Shown here: positions 34,917 through 44,760 of the stretch, one piece after another
How the letters are laid out: the number at the start of each line of letters is the position of its first letter
How positions within the stretch are numbered: position 1 is the stretch's first letter
Assembly: GCA_018287875.1 (NCBI GenBank)
Contig: JAGVVL010000018.1
Location: forward strand, 2,844,501-2,908,500
Direction: 5' to 3'
Length of the DNA: 64,000 bases
Origin: Nigrospora sphaerica
Lineage: Eukaryota > Ascomycota > Sordariomycetes > Amphisphaeriales > Apiosporaceae
Position numbers and translations under genes: made by a program
Notes under the pieces: generated by a model
Databases searched by the model: none
Told to the model about the DNA's origin: nothing
The model's input: only the letters and a program-made list of their open reading frames with translations

Positions 34917-36651
34917 CTACGCCAAGGAGCCCATCGGGTCCCAGAGAGGCAGCACGATGGGGTCCATGTTCAGCACGTCGCGGATCTCCTTGCTGAGGAA
35001 GCGGGGGTCGACGACGGCCTGGTAGACAAACTCGTCCATCCAGGCGTCGCTCATGACGAACCAGCCCTTGTCGCCGCGGTCATCGCCCCAGGAATTCTGC
35101 ACGCGCCAGCGGACGCAGCGGCCATCGGCCTCGTCGATGTGCACGGCCGTGAGGACCATGGCGTGCGTCATGGCGCTCTCGCGGACGCGCAGGCGCTGAG
35201 CCTTGGTCAGCGTCAGCAGGCCGACGTTGAAGCCGAGCTCGTAGTCGATGAGCTCGACGTCGAGCACGCCCGATGTTGCGTCGCTGAACTGGCCAACGTC
35301 GGACCCGAAGAAGATGGGCAAGCCCGCCCGCAGCATCGCCACGCACGCCTGCTTCAGCGCCGCCATGGGCACGTTGACGTACGAGACGCCCCGCCCGCCC
35401 ACGATGTTGCCGAGCCGGTCCACAGTCAGCAGCCGCAGGGGCTCGTGCCGCGGGTCATGCACCAGCGACACCATGCTCGTGATGGTCGTGCTGCTAACAC
35501 GGAACTCGGAAGACGAGATGTCCTGGGCGAACCCCAAGGGCGTAAGGGAAACGGTTCGGCTTCGGCCGGTTTTGTCCAAGAACGACCATTCTGCGAGACG
35601 TGAGTGAGAGTCACCAAGGGGGGCGTTCCTCGCGCAAACTGGACTTACCGAACTTTTCCGTGGCGCTCGGCGGCGGGCCCAGCGTCAAGGTCAAGATCAG
35701 GTGAACTTCACGCATCATCTTCTCCTTGGTCGCCTCCAGCGTTGCCGCCGTCGTGGCCGAAGACCTCAGCATCTTCCTCAGGGTCAGGGCGTACTCGCGA
35801 AGCTTGGACACCACAATGTAGTTGAGGGCGCTGCTCGACATGGCATTCCAACTGTCGGGATACAGGACCTGCGGCACAAGGCCGTACTTGGTGACCAGGT
35901 TGCATACTGCGACGAATCAGTCAAACATAATCGCGGGATGGAAATACGGCGGACAAGAGGAGCTGGCTTACTCATATCCCATTGCCCTCCGTCGCTGATG
36001 GGTTCGGCCAGCAGCGTCTGCACCAGCCTTCCCTCCAGATCTTCGTCGGCCGTGTCAATGACGTTCTCCAGAAAGAAGTTTGCCTTCTCCAGCTTGTCCC
36101 AGAAGAACAAGTAGGCTTGCGACAGCTCGAAGGAGTCGAGGTTGTATTTCTTCATGATGGCCACGCGGAAGACGTTGGTCGAGGCAAAAATCCAGCACCT
36201 GCCCGACGCCTGCTGGTTCGTGATGGGGCCGCCCTCGAACGGGATCTGGACGTTGAAGACCTGCTGGTCGGCAATCTTGACGGCCCGTTGGGTCAAGACG
36301 GTCTTGGGGTTGGCCGAGCTGAGAGCCGACAGGGCGAGTCTACGTGCCGACGGCGGCCGCGTATAAGTAAGCAAACCATACCGGACCGGGCCGCGACCGG
36401 CGGGGGGAGACGAGACGGTACCTGTTCTTGGGATCCTTCAGGACTTTGCTTCGCCACGAGCTCAGGAGCTCGACGGGCAGACCCGCAGGCGAGCGGACCA
36501 GACGACCGTCACGGCCTGCCTTTTCGTCGCCAACGTGAACGAAGTCGTCCTCGGACACATCATCGCTGATATGGCAAGACCGGAGGCGCTCGAGCACGGC
36601 CTTCTCGTGTAACGCCGTCTCGGGCGAAACCTTGGACTGGTGGGAACCCAT
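34917..36651 (-). CDS. BLH1: Bleomycin hydrolase-type cysteine aminopeptidase
   Basis: Peptidase C1B family: a cytosolic papain-like aminopeptidase that forms hexameric barrels. Yeast Lap3/Blh1 trims peptides, detoxifies homocysteine thiolactone and inactivates bleomycin. Four exons (36651-36422, 36339-35972, 35906-35649, 35590-34917) give 509 residues; introns are 82, 65 and 58 bp. The triad is present: Cys125 in QQASGRCWIFAS, His428 in AMTHAMVLTAVH, Asn451 in RVQNSWGDD. The C-terminus ends DPMGSLA, matching the conserved C-terminal arm that reaches into the active site and sets aminopeptidase specificity. The N-terminus MGSHQSKV fits an N-myristoylation consensus (Gly2, Ser6), so membrane association is possible. 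It lies upstream of the similarly oriented 2EXR gene with nearly 2 kb between. Confidence 0.95.
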
Positions 36652-37575
36652 GGCGGACGGCTAGCCGAGACACGCGGGAAGCTTGTGGAAGTAGGAGACG
36701 GAAACGCCTAGATCTACCGGATGGGATACCGACCCTCTATGTTCGTCCTCGATTGTATAATATATGTTTTTCCCGGCCAAGAGGTACGGGATTGATGTAT
36801 CTGGGCCGCTGGCCCCGCCTCGGACGCAGCAGGGGAAGGGGGGCATGAGCAAGGTGTGTTATCTACCCCCATTGAAGGAAGGATGGCTAGCTTCACCGGG
36901 TTGATGGATGAAGCAGCTGACACGCCATGCCTTCTAATCCGGGGTTAGAGGGGGTAAGATAGCGACGTCTTAAAGTACTGTGCCTCCTCGCTAATGCGCA
37001 TGATTGGCTGGGTTCGGCAGCGGATGGAGCGGATGCGCGGCATCTCACTGTACCACCGAAGGTGGCACCTTGATGGCAGCCCGCCCAGGTAGCAGCACAT
37101 GCATACGAGACGAGCAGCCGTCCGTCCTTACGGCCTGCTTCCATATCCGGGGACTGGGTAGGCGAGGAAGAGGGGAGAAGGGACAAGGGACGGCTGGGGG
37201 CACAGCGGCAAAGACCGTGGAGAAGTAGAGGTGTCTCCTCGCCCGCCTCTCAACCGCCCAAAGGGGAGCCGCCCGCGCAGCCGGGTGAAGACCACATCAC
37301 GTCGTACCACGGAGGTCGGATCACAGGAACGAACAAGAATCACAAGCGGGGGCAGCCAGTTCGAGTGGTTTTCTGCAAACACCATAATCCATTACTCGTC
37401 ATTTACAGTGAGACAACATCTAAAAAGGTACTAAAAGAATTGACCAATCATTTTCCAGTCCCGCCGCGAAGCCGGAGCCCGGCTGTCACGAGGAAGAAAC
37501 AAGTACCCCATGTCCCACAGTATGCATTAAGTGACTCCATATAATCCGTACATCGTTAGAGGCTGCTGCACGTGT
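36652..37575. other. Intergenic region blh-hex-1
   Basis: No gene supported. It should contain the hex-1 3' UTR and the bleomycin hydrolase promoter. A TATATA-like sequence occurs near 36760-36766 on the strand of bleomycin hydrolase, roughly 110 bases upstream of its start. Confidence 0.4.
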
Positions 37576-38225
37576 TTAGAGGCGCGAGCCGTGGACGACC
37601 TTCATGTCGACGACGAGCTCGCGACCCTCGTCGTTGAGGACGAGGACGCGGACGCTGCCGCGACCCGACTCAAAGGCGGACTGGAGGCGGCTGTACAGGT
37701 TGCCCTGCTGGGAGACGTGCAGGCCGGGCTTGACATCGCCGGTCTCGGTCATGGCGACGACCATGCCATCCTGGAGGTCGAGGACGCGGTACTGCTTGAA
37801 GATGGGGCCGAGCATGGTCTGGACGACGACGCTGGGGGCGGGGTGCGAGACGAAGGACGACTCCTCGCACAGCTGCTTGGTGAACAGGTCAACACCGAGG
37901 TAGCGGTGCTGGCCCGTAGCGCCCGAGGTCGAGATGCGGATGACCTGGCAGGGACGGCCCTGGAGCATCAGGATGTCACCCATGCGCACATGGTGGCAGG
38001 GGATGGTGACGGTGTTGGGCAGGTGGCCGGCGCCGGCGGGGCGGGGAGCCGGGGCGGAAGCCGACTCCTCGTGGTGACCGAAAACCTTGTCAGCCATTTT
38101 GGTGAGTCCTTGACGGAAGGAGTGGTAGTGACCTGCGCAAGGTTAATTGTATTAGAGGTGATGCCCCATGTGGCATCGACTGGTAATGGCTTTTGCAGCT
38201 CACCGTCTTCGTCGTAGTAGCCCAT
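37576..38225 (-). CDS. hex-1: Woronin body core protein HEX-1
   Basis: HEX-1 self-assembles into the crystalline core of Woronin bodies, peroxisome-derived organelles that plug septal pores after wounding. Two exons are placed: 38225-38204 (MGYYDED plus one base) and 38132-37576. The 71-bp intron (GTGAGC...GCGCAG) joins them to read MGYYDEDGHYHSFRQGLTKM, the typical HEX-1 start. The product is 192 residues. The core (GDILMLQGRPCQVIRISTS, then YRVLDLQDGMVVAMTETGD) shares the eIF5A-like fold but lacks the eIF5A hypusine loop. The C-terminus is Ser-Arg-Leu, a PTS1 peroxisomal import signal. The frame is open far upstream of MGYY into His-rich sequence, so a longer isoform is possible (see separate entries). 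Transcription is likely strong, as in other fungi. Confidence 0.95.
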
Positions 38226-38700
38226 CCTGCTGTTATTGATGTTGAACTTACTGTTGTCCTGGGAAGATTGCTGAGGTTCCTCGACGGATTCCTCAACAGA
38301 GTGGTGGTCGTGGTGGTGCGAGACGGGCGAGCTGGGGTCCTGGGTCGACTCGGCCTCGTAGGAGTCCTCTTTGTGGAAAGAGGAGGGAGGGGGGGAGTGG
38401 TGGTGGTGGTGGCGGTTGGGGACGTCGACGGTAGTCTCGGTCACACGAACTTCCTCCTTGTACTTGGGCTGGTAGCGGGCACGGTACTGACGCTCGATCT
38501 GGTCGATGGCCGTGTACTGAGGCTCTTCCTTGGGTTCGTGGTGGTGGTGGTGGTGGTGGTGGGGGTGAGGGACGTGGTGGTGGTGGTGCTCAGGCTCCTC
38601 CTTGACGTGGTGGTGGTGAAGAGAGATGCGGGGGAGGTGATGGGGACGACGGTCAACCTTGATCAAGGTCTCGGAGTGATGGGAGTGAGTAGAAGAAGGT
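38226..38700 (-). other. Putative His/Glu-rich 5' exon of hex-1
   Basis: Directly upstream of MGYY and in the same frame, 158 codons are open with no ATG. They are strongly biased to His, Glu, Pro and Ser, including two His runs (near 38398-38415 and 38537-38562, from GTG repeats on the plus strand), and contain an ordinary-looking segment TAIDQIERQYRARYQPKY. An acceptor CCCAG lies immediately before 38700. It could be coding in a long HEX-1 isoform or be transcribed leader. The bias makes a random origin less likely, but no start codon is found within it. Confidence 0.4.
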
Positions 38701-39052
38701 CTGGGATGCTGGAGTGTCAGTGGGAGAGATCCCGAATAGTTGTAGGTAAATGTAAACAAAAGAAAGCTTGCCGGTAGCGTCCGAGCTTCTTCCCCCCTTC
38801 AGGGGTCCGGAAAAGGAAGGGAATGTGACGGTACGAAACCTCGGTGCCCCCCGTAAGCGACGTGGGGCCGAGCTCGAGCCATCAGTAGATTTGGTGGCCG
38901 GGCCACTACTGAGTGGGCGAGGCCGGATTGGGATCCGTGCTTCGATCGCCGGCTCCACGCGGCGGATCTCGCCATTACGGTACGGCGAGCCCAGGGGAGG
39001 AAGGCAGTTCGCAGGGACACGAGGTTCATGACAGAGAGAAATGGGTACTGAC

Positions 39053-39339
39053 CGGTGCTCGTGCTCCTCGTGGTACTCGCGGTGGACACCGGGACGGCGG
39101 TGATGCTCCTCGTCACGATGGGGACGGACTTCTTCCTCGCGGTGAGGCTGGGTCTGCTGCGCGGGCGGAGGGGGAGGAGCGTGGTGCTGGTCTTCGCGAC
39201 CGGCTTTCTTCGAGGGGAGCTTGATCTCGAGCTCGGTGTGGGTCGTGGTCTTCGTCTCGGCCTCAGCAGCCTCTTTGTAAGACGAGGGGAAGACGCTGAA
39301 GGGGACGGGGAGGCGGGCTTCAAAATCCAGGTTGGCGAC
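39053..39339 (-). other. Second putative 5' exon of hex-1
   Basis: An open stretch of about 95 codons reads DFEARLPVPFSVFPSSYKEA, then a Lys/Glu-rich part, a Pro run (HHAPPPPPAQQ) and an Arg/Glu/His-rich end (HREYHEEHEHR). It ends with a GTCAGT donor at 39052 that can splice in frame to 38700 across a 352-bp intron. An AG acceptor-like site precedes 39339. No start codon is visible, so a further upstream exon would be needed. Confidence 0.3.
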
Positions 39340-42300
39340 CTTTCATGCGCAGGAGTCTTCTCCTCGACTACCTTTCGCTACGTAAGACGAAAGGAAGATC
39401 AAGAAGATTTCTCTTGCTCTTCTTTCTAAATCCGAAAGAAAAGGAGTAAGGGCTGCGGGCGAAGCGCAGTTCTGACTCTGTTCCTTTCCGGGAGGGATAG
39501 ATAGAAGAGAGAGGTGAGGCTGGAAACGGTGCAATGGAGACAGCTGCGTCACGGTGTTCTGAGATGGGCTGAGAGGGAGAGCACAGAGCGGTCAGCTGTT
39601 GGATTGGGATAGAAAAGGAGGAACGATTCCATGTGGGTGAAGCAGACGTGCGTTGGGCTATTTGAGTGGTTACGATGGTGCGTGGCAGCTGGCTACAGGG
39701 TTCTTGTGGGTTGGTTTTGTTTACTACGAGTGGGCCTCCTCCCTGCTATTCCCAGCCTCCAGCAGTTCAAGCGAGCTAGGCGGAGAAGAGGAGGAGGGAC
39801 GAGGAGCGTGAGGCGAGAGGAGGAGTCCCGACAGCACAGTGTAGCAGCATGTTGCATCAGTAGCATCACCAGAGGCAGTCACCGGCGGGCACCACCAAAG
39901 CACCGCCAGCAGTACCAACACCACCACCACCCACCGGCGAGCAGCAAAGCCGGCCTGGACTGGTTGCCTCGTTCAGCCGGTCTGACCAGATCGTCTTCTT
40001 TTTTACGAGCCCCACGGGCCCGAGGGGCTCCACCACTGCCTGTCGCGGATATGCAACCTTGGCCCGGCTGCGCGCTGCGGAAGCATGGCAGCGTCAGGAC
40101 GCATGTATGTACGTCCGGATACGTAGGCCTAAAGTGCTTGGCCGCTGGGCCGATGAGCGAGCCAGCATTGCTGCGTATGACCAGGCCGTACACCGAAGAA
40201 GCAATGATAAATTGGGCACCACCACGGCTCGGACGAGGGAGCTCCAGGTCCTTACAGCCCGCCCATGCGTCCGGCGGTGTTGCCAGCCTCCTCGTCCTCG
40301 TCCTCCACACCATCGGCTCGTCGCCCCCCCGGGGACCGTCGACACGCACGCCCACACGGGCGTGCCAGGGTAGAGCCTGTGACGGCCCCCGGGTCTTGCC
40401 AGTTGTCGTTTGTTGCTAATTTGCCAAATTGTCGCTAAATGCCCTGTTGCCGTTCAGCTACGAGGGTACCCAGCGCGATGCCGTCAGGGTCCTAGGGTAA
40501 AGTACCTCACCCTCCCCCCCCCCAGGTCCTTGTGTGTTTGTGATGCCGATAGATGGCTGCCAAGCGTGTGCTACACGCCGCTCAAACCGCCATCGAGCCC
40601 CTTGACGGGCGGCGTCCCGACCGGGGTGGGTAAGAAAGGGAACCGCCCAGCCCCGACCTCCCACCGGCCACTCGCGGAGGCCTCGTCAGCGTCACGAAAG
40701 CGCTGCGACGCTTCGCTTGCTTCCACCCATTCGGATCAGCGCGACGGGCTGGCGTCGAAAACCTGCGTGGCCCAGCCCGCCCGACTGGATCGGCACGGGC
40801 CTGGGCTGGAAGATGGGTCGGATGGCTGGCTGGCGGACTGGCGGGCTTGCTGCTTCTGGGCTGGCCGTGCTGGGGCGGACGAAGACGGGGTGGTCGGTGG
40901 TTGCTCGTAGCTCCAGTCCAGCTGGCCGACCAGCTGTTGCTATAGGTGCGGAGAGCTGAGGGGGGCCGGGATGCCAGGGTCAGCAAAGGCCAGGATGGCC
41001 GGCTAGTCGTCAGGAGCAGTGGACGCGACGGGAGGTTGGTGTGTGGAGCCTCTGCAGTTGAATTGTGATATCCGATGGCTGGGCATGGCTGGGGCTGGCT
41101 GGGGTCGCAGCACTTACACGCAACACGACGGCCGTCCTGAAACTCAATTGGAAGTCCAGCGAGAAGCCAATGCAGCAAACACGCAACCTCCCAACCACGT
41201 CGGTCGCCCTGCAGCCGGCCAGGAGGCATCTTCCGTGCAAAAGCCTGTCTCGCGTGGATCTATCCCATTGGGCCTGGCCGGCGTCAGGCCCGGCCGTCAC
41301 GCTGCGCCGTGTGCAGCTAATGGTAAACCCCCTCCCTCCGTGCCATGCCATGCCATAGCACCCGCCAACGCGTCCCCGTGCAACTGTACCGAGTATACAT
41401 ACGCCTTCGGGAAAGAAAGAAAAAGAACCCTGTAGCATGCATCCTAGGCATTGAGAACATACTGGATAAGAACCCATGCTATAGGACGGGCTACGGGATG
41501 GCTGGGCAACCGGCCTACGAGTAATAAGGAGGACTTACTGCACGGGCACCTCGGCAACTACTTAGTACTACTACTTACTCAAGTACTGCTTAGGCTAGTT
41601 AGAAACATTACCTACCTATTTCGTAAGTATCTACTTTAGGAGCTAAGTAGCCTTCAGCGACGAAGCTGAGGTGGAGGGGCCCCGGAGCGCCAACGAGCGA
41701 GCAATAGAGGGCGAGCAGAGCGGAATGAACGAAAGTCCACGTTTCTCCCGTCGTGTTGTGTAGATCCCACCACCCGCCAGTTCTACCGGTACAGAATCTG
41801 GCGTCACTTGCATCTCGCATATGCTGGCCGCCCCGTCATTGCCCGTCGCCCATTCCACCGGTCGCGCCAGTCCACTCTTTTCTCCATGCGCGGCAGTCAT
41901 CTTCGCTTTGCTCCCGCTTGGCCGAGGCGGCCCTCTCGCCACCGCGCTGCAGGCTACGCATCCCATACACTATTAGGCGTCCAGCAGTTGGCTAATACGA
42001 GCTGGACCCGCGGCTGCGCGCTTCGTCGCCGTCGCCGTCGCCGTTCGCCCCGTGAGTGTGGCCCGGCCGAGGCAAGGCCCCAAGGGGGAGCACAGGCAAG
42101 CACAGGGAAAGGACACGACTCGGCCAGAACCTTGCGGCCCCATTCTTGACCCCATCCTGCCCCTGAATGAGATGACCCCGTTGCCCGGACGACCGGGGCA
42201 AGGTTCTGGCTGCTGGGGGTCCTAGCGGCCTTGGCTGCGGGCTTTGCGGATCGGAGAGAGAGTGCGGAGCGAGGCAGAGCCTCGGGACTCAGCTTTCCCC

Positions 42301-44760
42301 TTCTCCTCGACGCTCCGCAATGGTGAAATCCCGTACGGAGTCGTCGACGTCTAATCTCCTTCATCAGCGCGACGAGGGCGTGCTAGGCAAAGAAACTCCC
42401 CAGGTCCCCTCCCCCCCCCCAGCCTCCCACTCGTCATATACTATGCAAGTGAAAACAAAAAAAGCGGTTTGGCGCTCACTAGCCTGCAAATCGACGATGC
42501 GACCCCGAGCTAGGCATGGACACTCGAGCTACCCTCTCATCGGACTGGTCGGGACGGGTGCCGGGGTGCTGCGAACGGTTCCACTGCCCATCTCCGTACT
42601 GGAGAGCGTGGCTGCATGGATGCATGTGCGCTTATGTACGATGTGCGCACACAGGACAGACAGCTTGGATGTTTGCAGCTCCGTGCCAGACGATGTGACG
42701 GCCAGAGAAGCAAAAGAGAGGAGCTGCTGCCTGGTTTGCTTGCTTCGATCAGCGCTGCCGAATCCCTTGACTGTCCATCGGCCTTCCATGCTCAAAAATG
42801 TCGTGTCCAAATCCGCCCGAGGGCGGTGCTAGTCGGTGCTCTGTTGCCGGTCGTGGCCCGTGAACCGTGAATCGCGAATGCGCTGTCGGTTCGGTTCCTG
42901 CTTTTCGCGTATTGACGTTGAACCGGGTAAAACCGACGTCGCTTGCAACATGGGGACCAGACCTATTGCGAACCCGCTGCCAACCCGCTGCCAGCCCGCT
43001 GCCAACCGATGTTCAAACAGCCACTGACACATGAACGGCTCCGTTTTTAGACTTCCGACGCTCGCACGAGCGCGCGGAGGAGAAACACCGTTCGGAAACC
43101 GTAATGTGCCAGTCCCAATTCCCCGGCTGACTGCATTGGATATGCTGGGGAAGTTCTGTGCTTGTTTCCAACATGTCTCTGTCTGCCAGGTGTGAACCGT
43201 TGCGCTGTCGGCCTGCATGATTCTGTTTCGTGGCCTCTCGACTGAGACATTTGCCGCGGCTCCATACCCGGAACCTGCTGACACTTTGCAGCCATCACAC
43301 ACCCGTGGCATATCGCGACGGGCCAAGTCTTGGCAATCGGAATACGCGGGTGGCTGGGATGGAACGGCAAACACCCGCCCCCCGTTTCATGCCCAAGGCG
43401 CGTCCAACTATGGAAGCATGTGCTCCCGTGGCCTTTTCCCCAGAGCTCTGGGGATTCCCGTCGTGCCTCCCAACCCACGATGGATGAGCGACCATGTAAC
43501 ATCGAGCCCCTTGGTCAGCAGCAGTTCCATATGTTCCTGAAGGCAACTGAGGAGCTCTCTCTGTTCTGTTACCGGGCTTGCCCCTGGACGCCGCGGGTAG
43601 TGGAGAGAACGCACAGCTGCTCGGTAGTTAATATACGTACTCGCAGCCCTGCGGGCAGGGTCCGCGTGTCCGCTCATCGCGCGGTATGGAAGGAAGGAAG
43701 GAAGGAGGAATATACCAGGCCAGATCCAGCAAAGTGTATACTACCCACTCTCCTGGACCCTTTGCAGTCCAACCAGCAGCAGAATGCGGATACATGAAGG
43801 ATTCCGGTCCACTGGAAAGGGCTACTGTACCAAAAGTACATCGTAGGCAATCGGTAGATGTATGCTTGATGTGCCGCGCGTTGCTCTTGGACCCAGGGGG
43901 CCCCCCATTGCTCGGGGGCCAGCCATGGTTGCAACGGCTGGGTAGTATTGAGCTTGGTTATTCGTCCGCAAGTACTTGTCAGGTGGCTAGCTACCTGCCT
44001 GCTTCCATATACAAGCGATGAGGCATGTAAGGGATGGTGCTGGATCTCTGGTGATTACTTACCCAAGGGTTCACGATGATGGGCTCCTTGGTCGTCCCCT
44101 ACATTCCAAACTATGAAGTATTGACCGCTTCGGAGCATCCCAAATCCTGTTGCCTTCACGAGCTGGGCAAGCCGTACTACGAATTTCGTACGGCCTGGTA
44201 CCCGGCAGATAACAAAAAGGCATGGTTCCGTCTTCATATAAGGTTACTTTTGGTAGATCTGCCGTACAAGGCAAATGTCCAGTATGGGATCGCCTCTGCG
44301 CCAAACAGAAGCAGCAAGCAGCGGGCCAATGAGCAGAGCGCCTCGGACGTCGGCGGCATCGAATACGTCGTAGTTTGGCCCTTCCCAGGCAGACCTGAGC
44401 ACCCAGGCACGCAATTTAGTCAGGAACATTCAGAGTCCTAAGCATTATTTACATAGATACACAGTCTATTACCCTCTTCACATCGCATCGATGAGTCTCT
44501 GCCTGCATTTCGTCATTGAATACCAATAGCCAGTGACGTCACATGGCGACGTACTCAGTAGAATTTGAGAGCCCCACGATTTGGCTTTGGCGGAGAAGAA
44601 TGCGTCACGCCGATTACCCCTCTGCCAATGGAAGCCTTCTAGTTTGCCCCGCGGCTCATCAAGGTGGCTTTGGGAGCTACCAGAATTCGCACGCTGCAAC
44701 TCCGTCAATCCTTTGGACCTTCACCCAACGCATTCGATACGCCGCCGCTGGTAACCCAAA
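39340..44760. other. Gene-free 5.4-kb region between hex-1 and rqc2
   Basis: No gene is supported. It should contain the hex-1 promoter/leader at one end and the rqc2 promoter at the other. Open frames such as plus 39631-40419 (262 codons), 42320-42832 and 44076-44441 show no domain or consistent splice structure. A distinctly A+T-rich island made of repeated TACTTA/TACCT/GTAAGTA words lies at about 41555-41645. Ten-base C runs occur at 40514-40523 and 42411-42420. Confidence 0.4.

Noticed and set aside
37576..38097. Assignment of the hex-1 core as eIF5A
   Set aside because: The fold is eIF5A-like, but the hypusine-loop sequence is absent, the C-terminus is a PTS1 (SRL) and the spliced N-terminus is that of HEX-1.
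39631..40419. 262-codon plus-strand frame divergent from hex-1
   Set aside because: Mix of Arg runs, His/Gln runs and no domain; probably promoter or leader DNA of hex-1.
44076..44441. 121-codon plus-strand frame upstream of rqc2
   Set aside because: Composition looks somewhat protein-like, but there is no domain, no biased codon use and no supporting splice structure.
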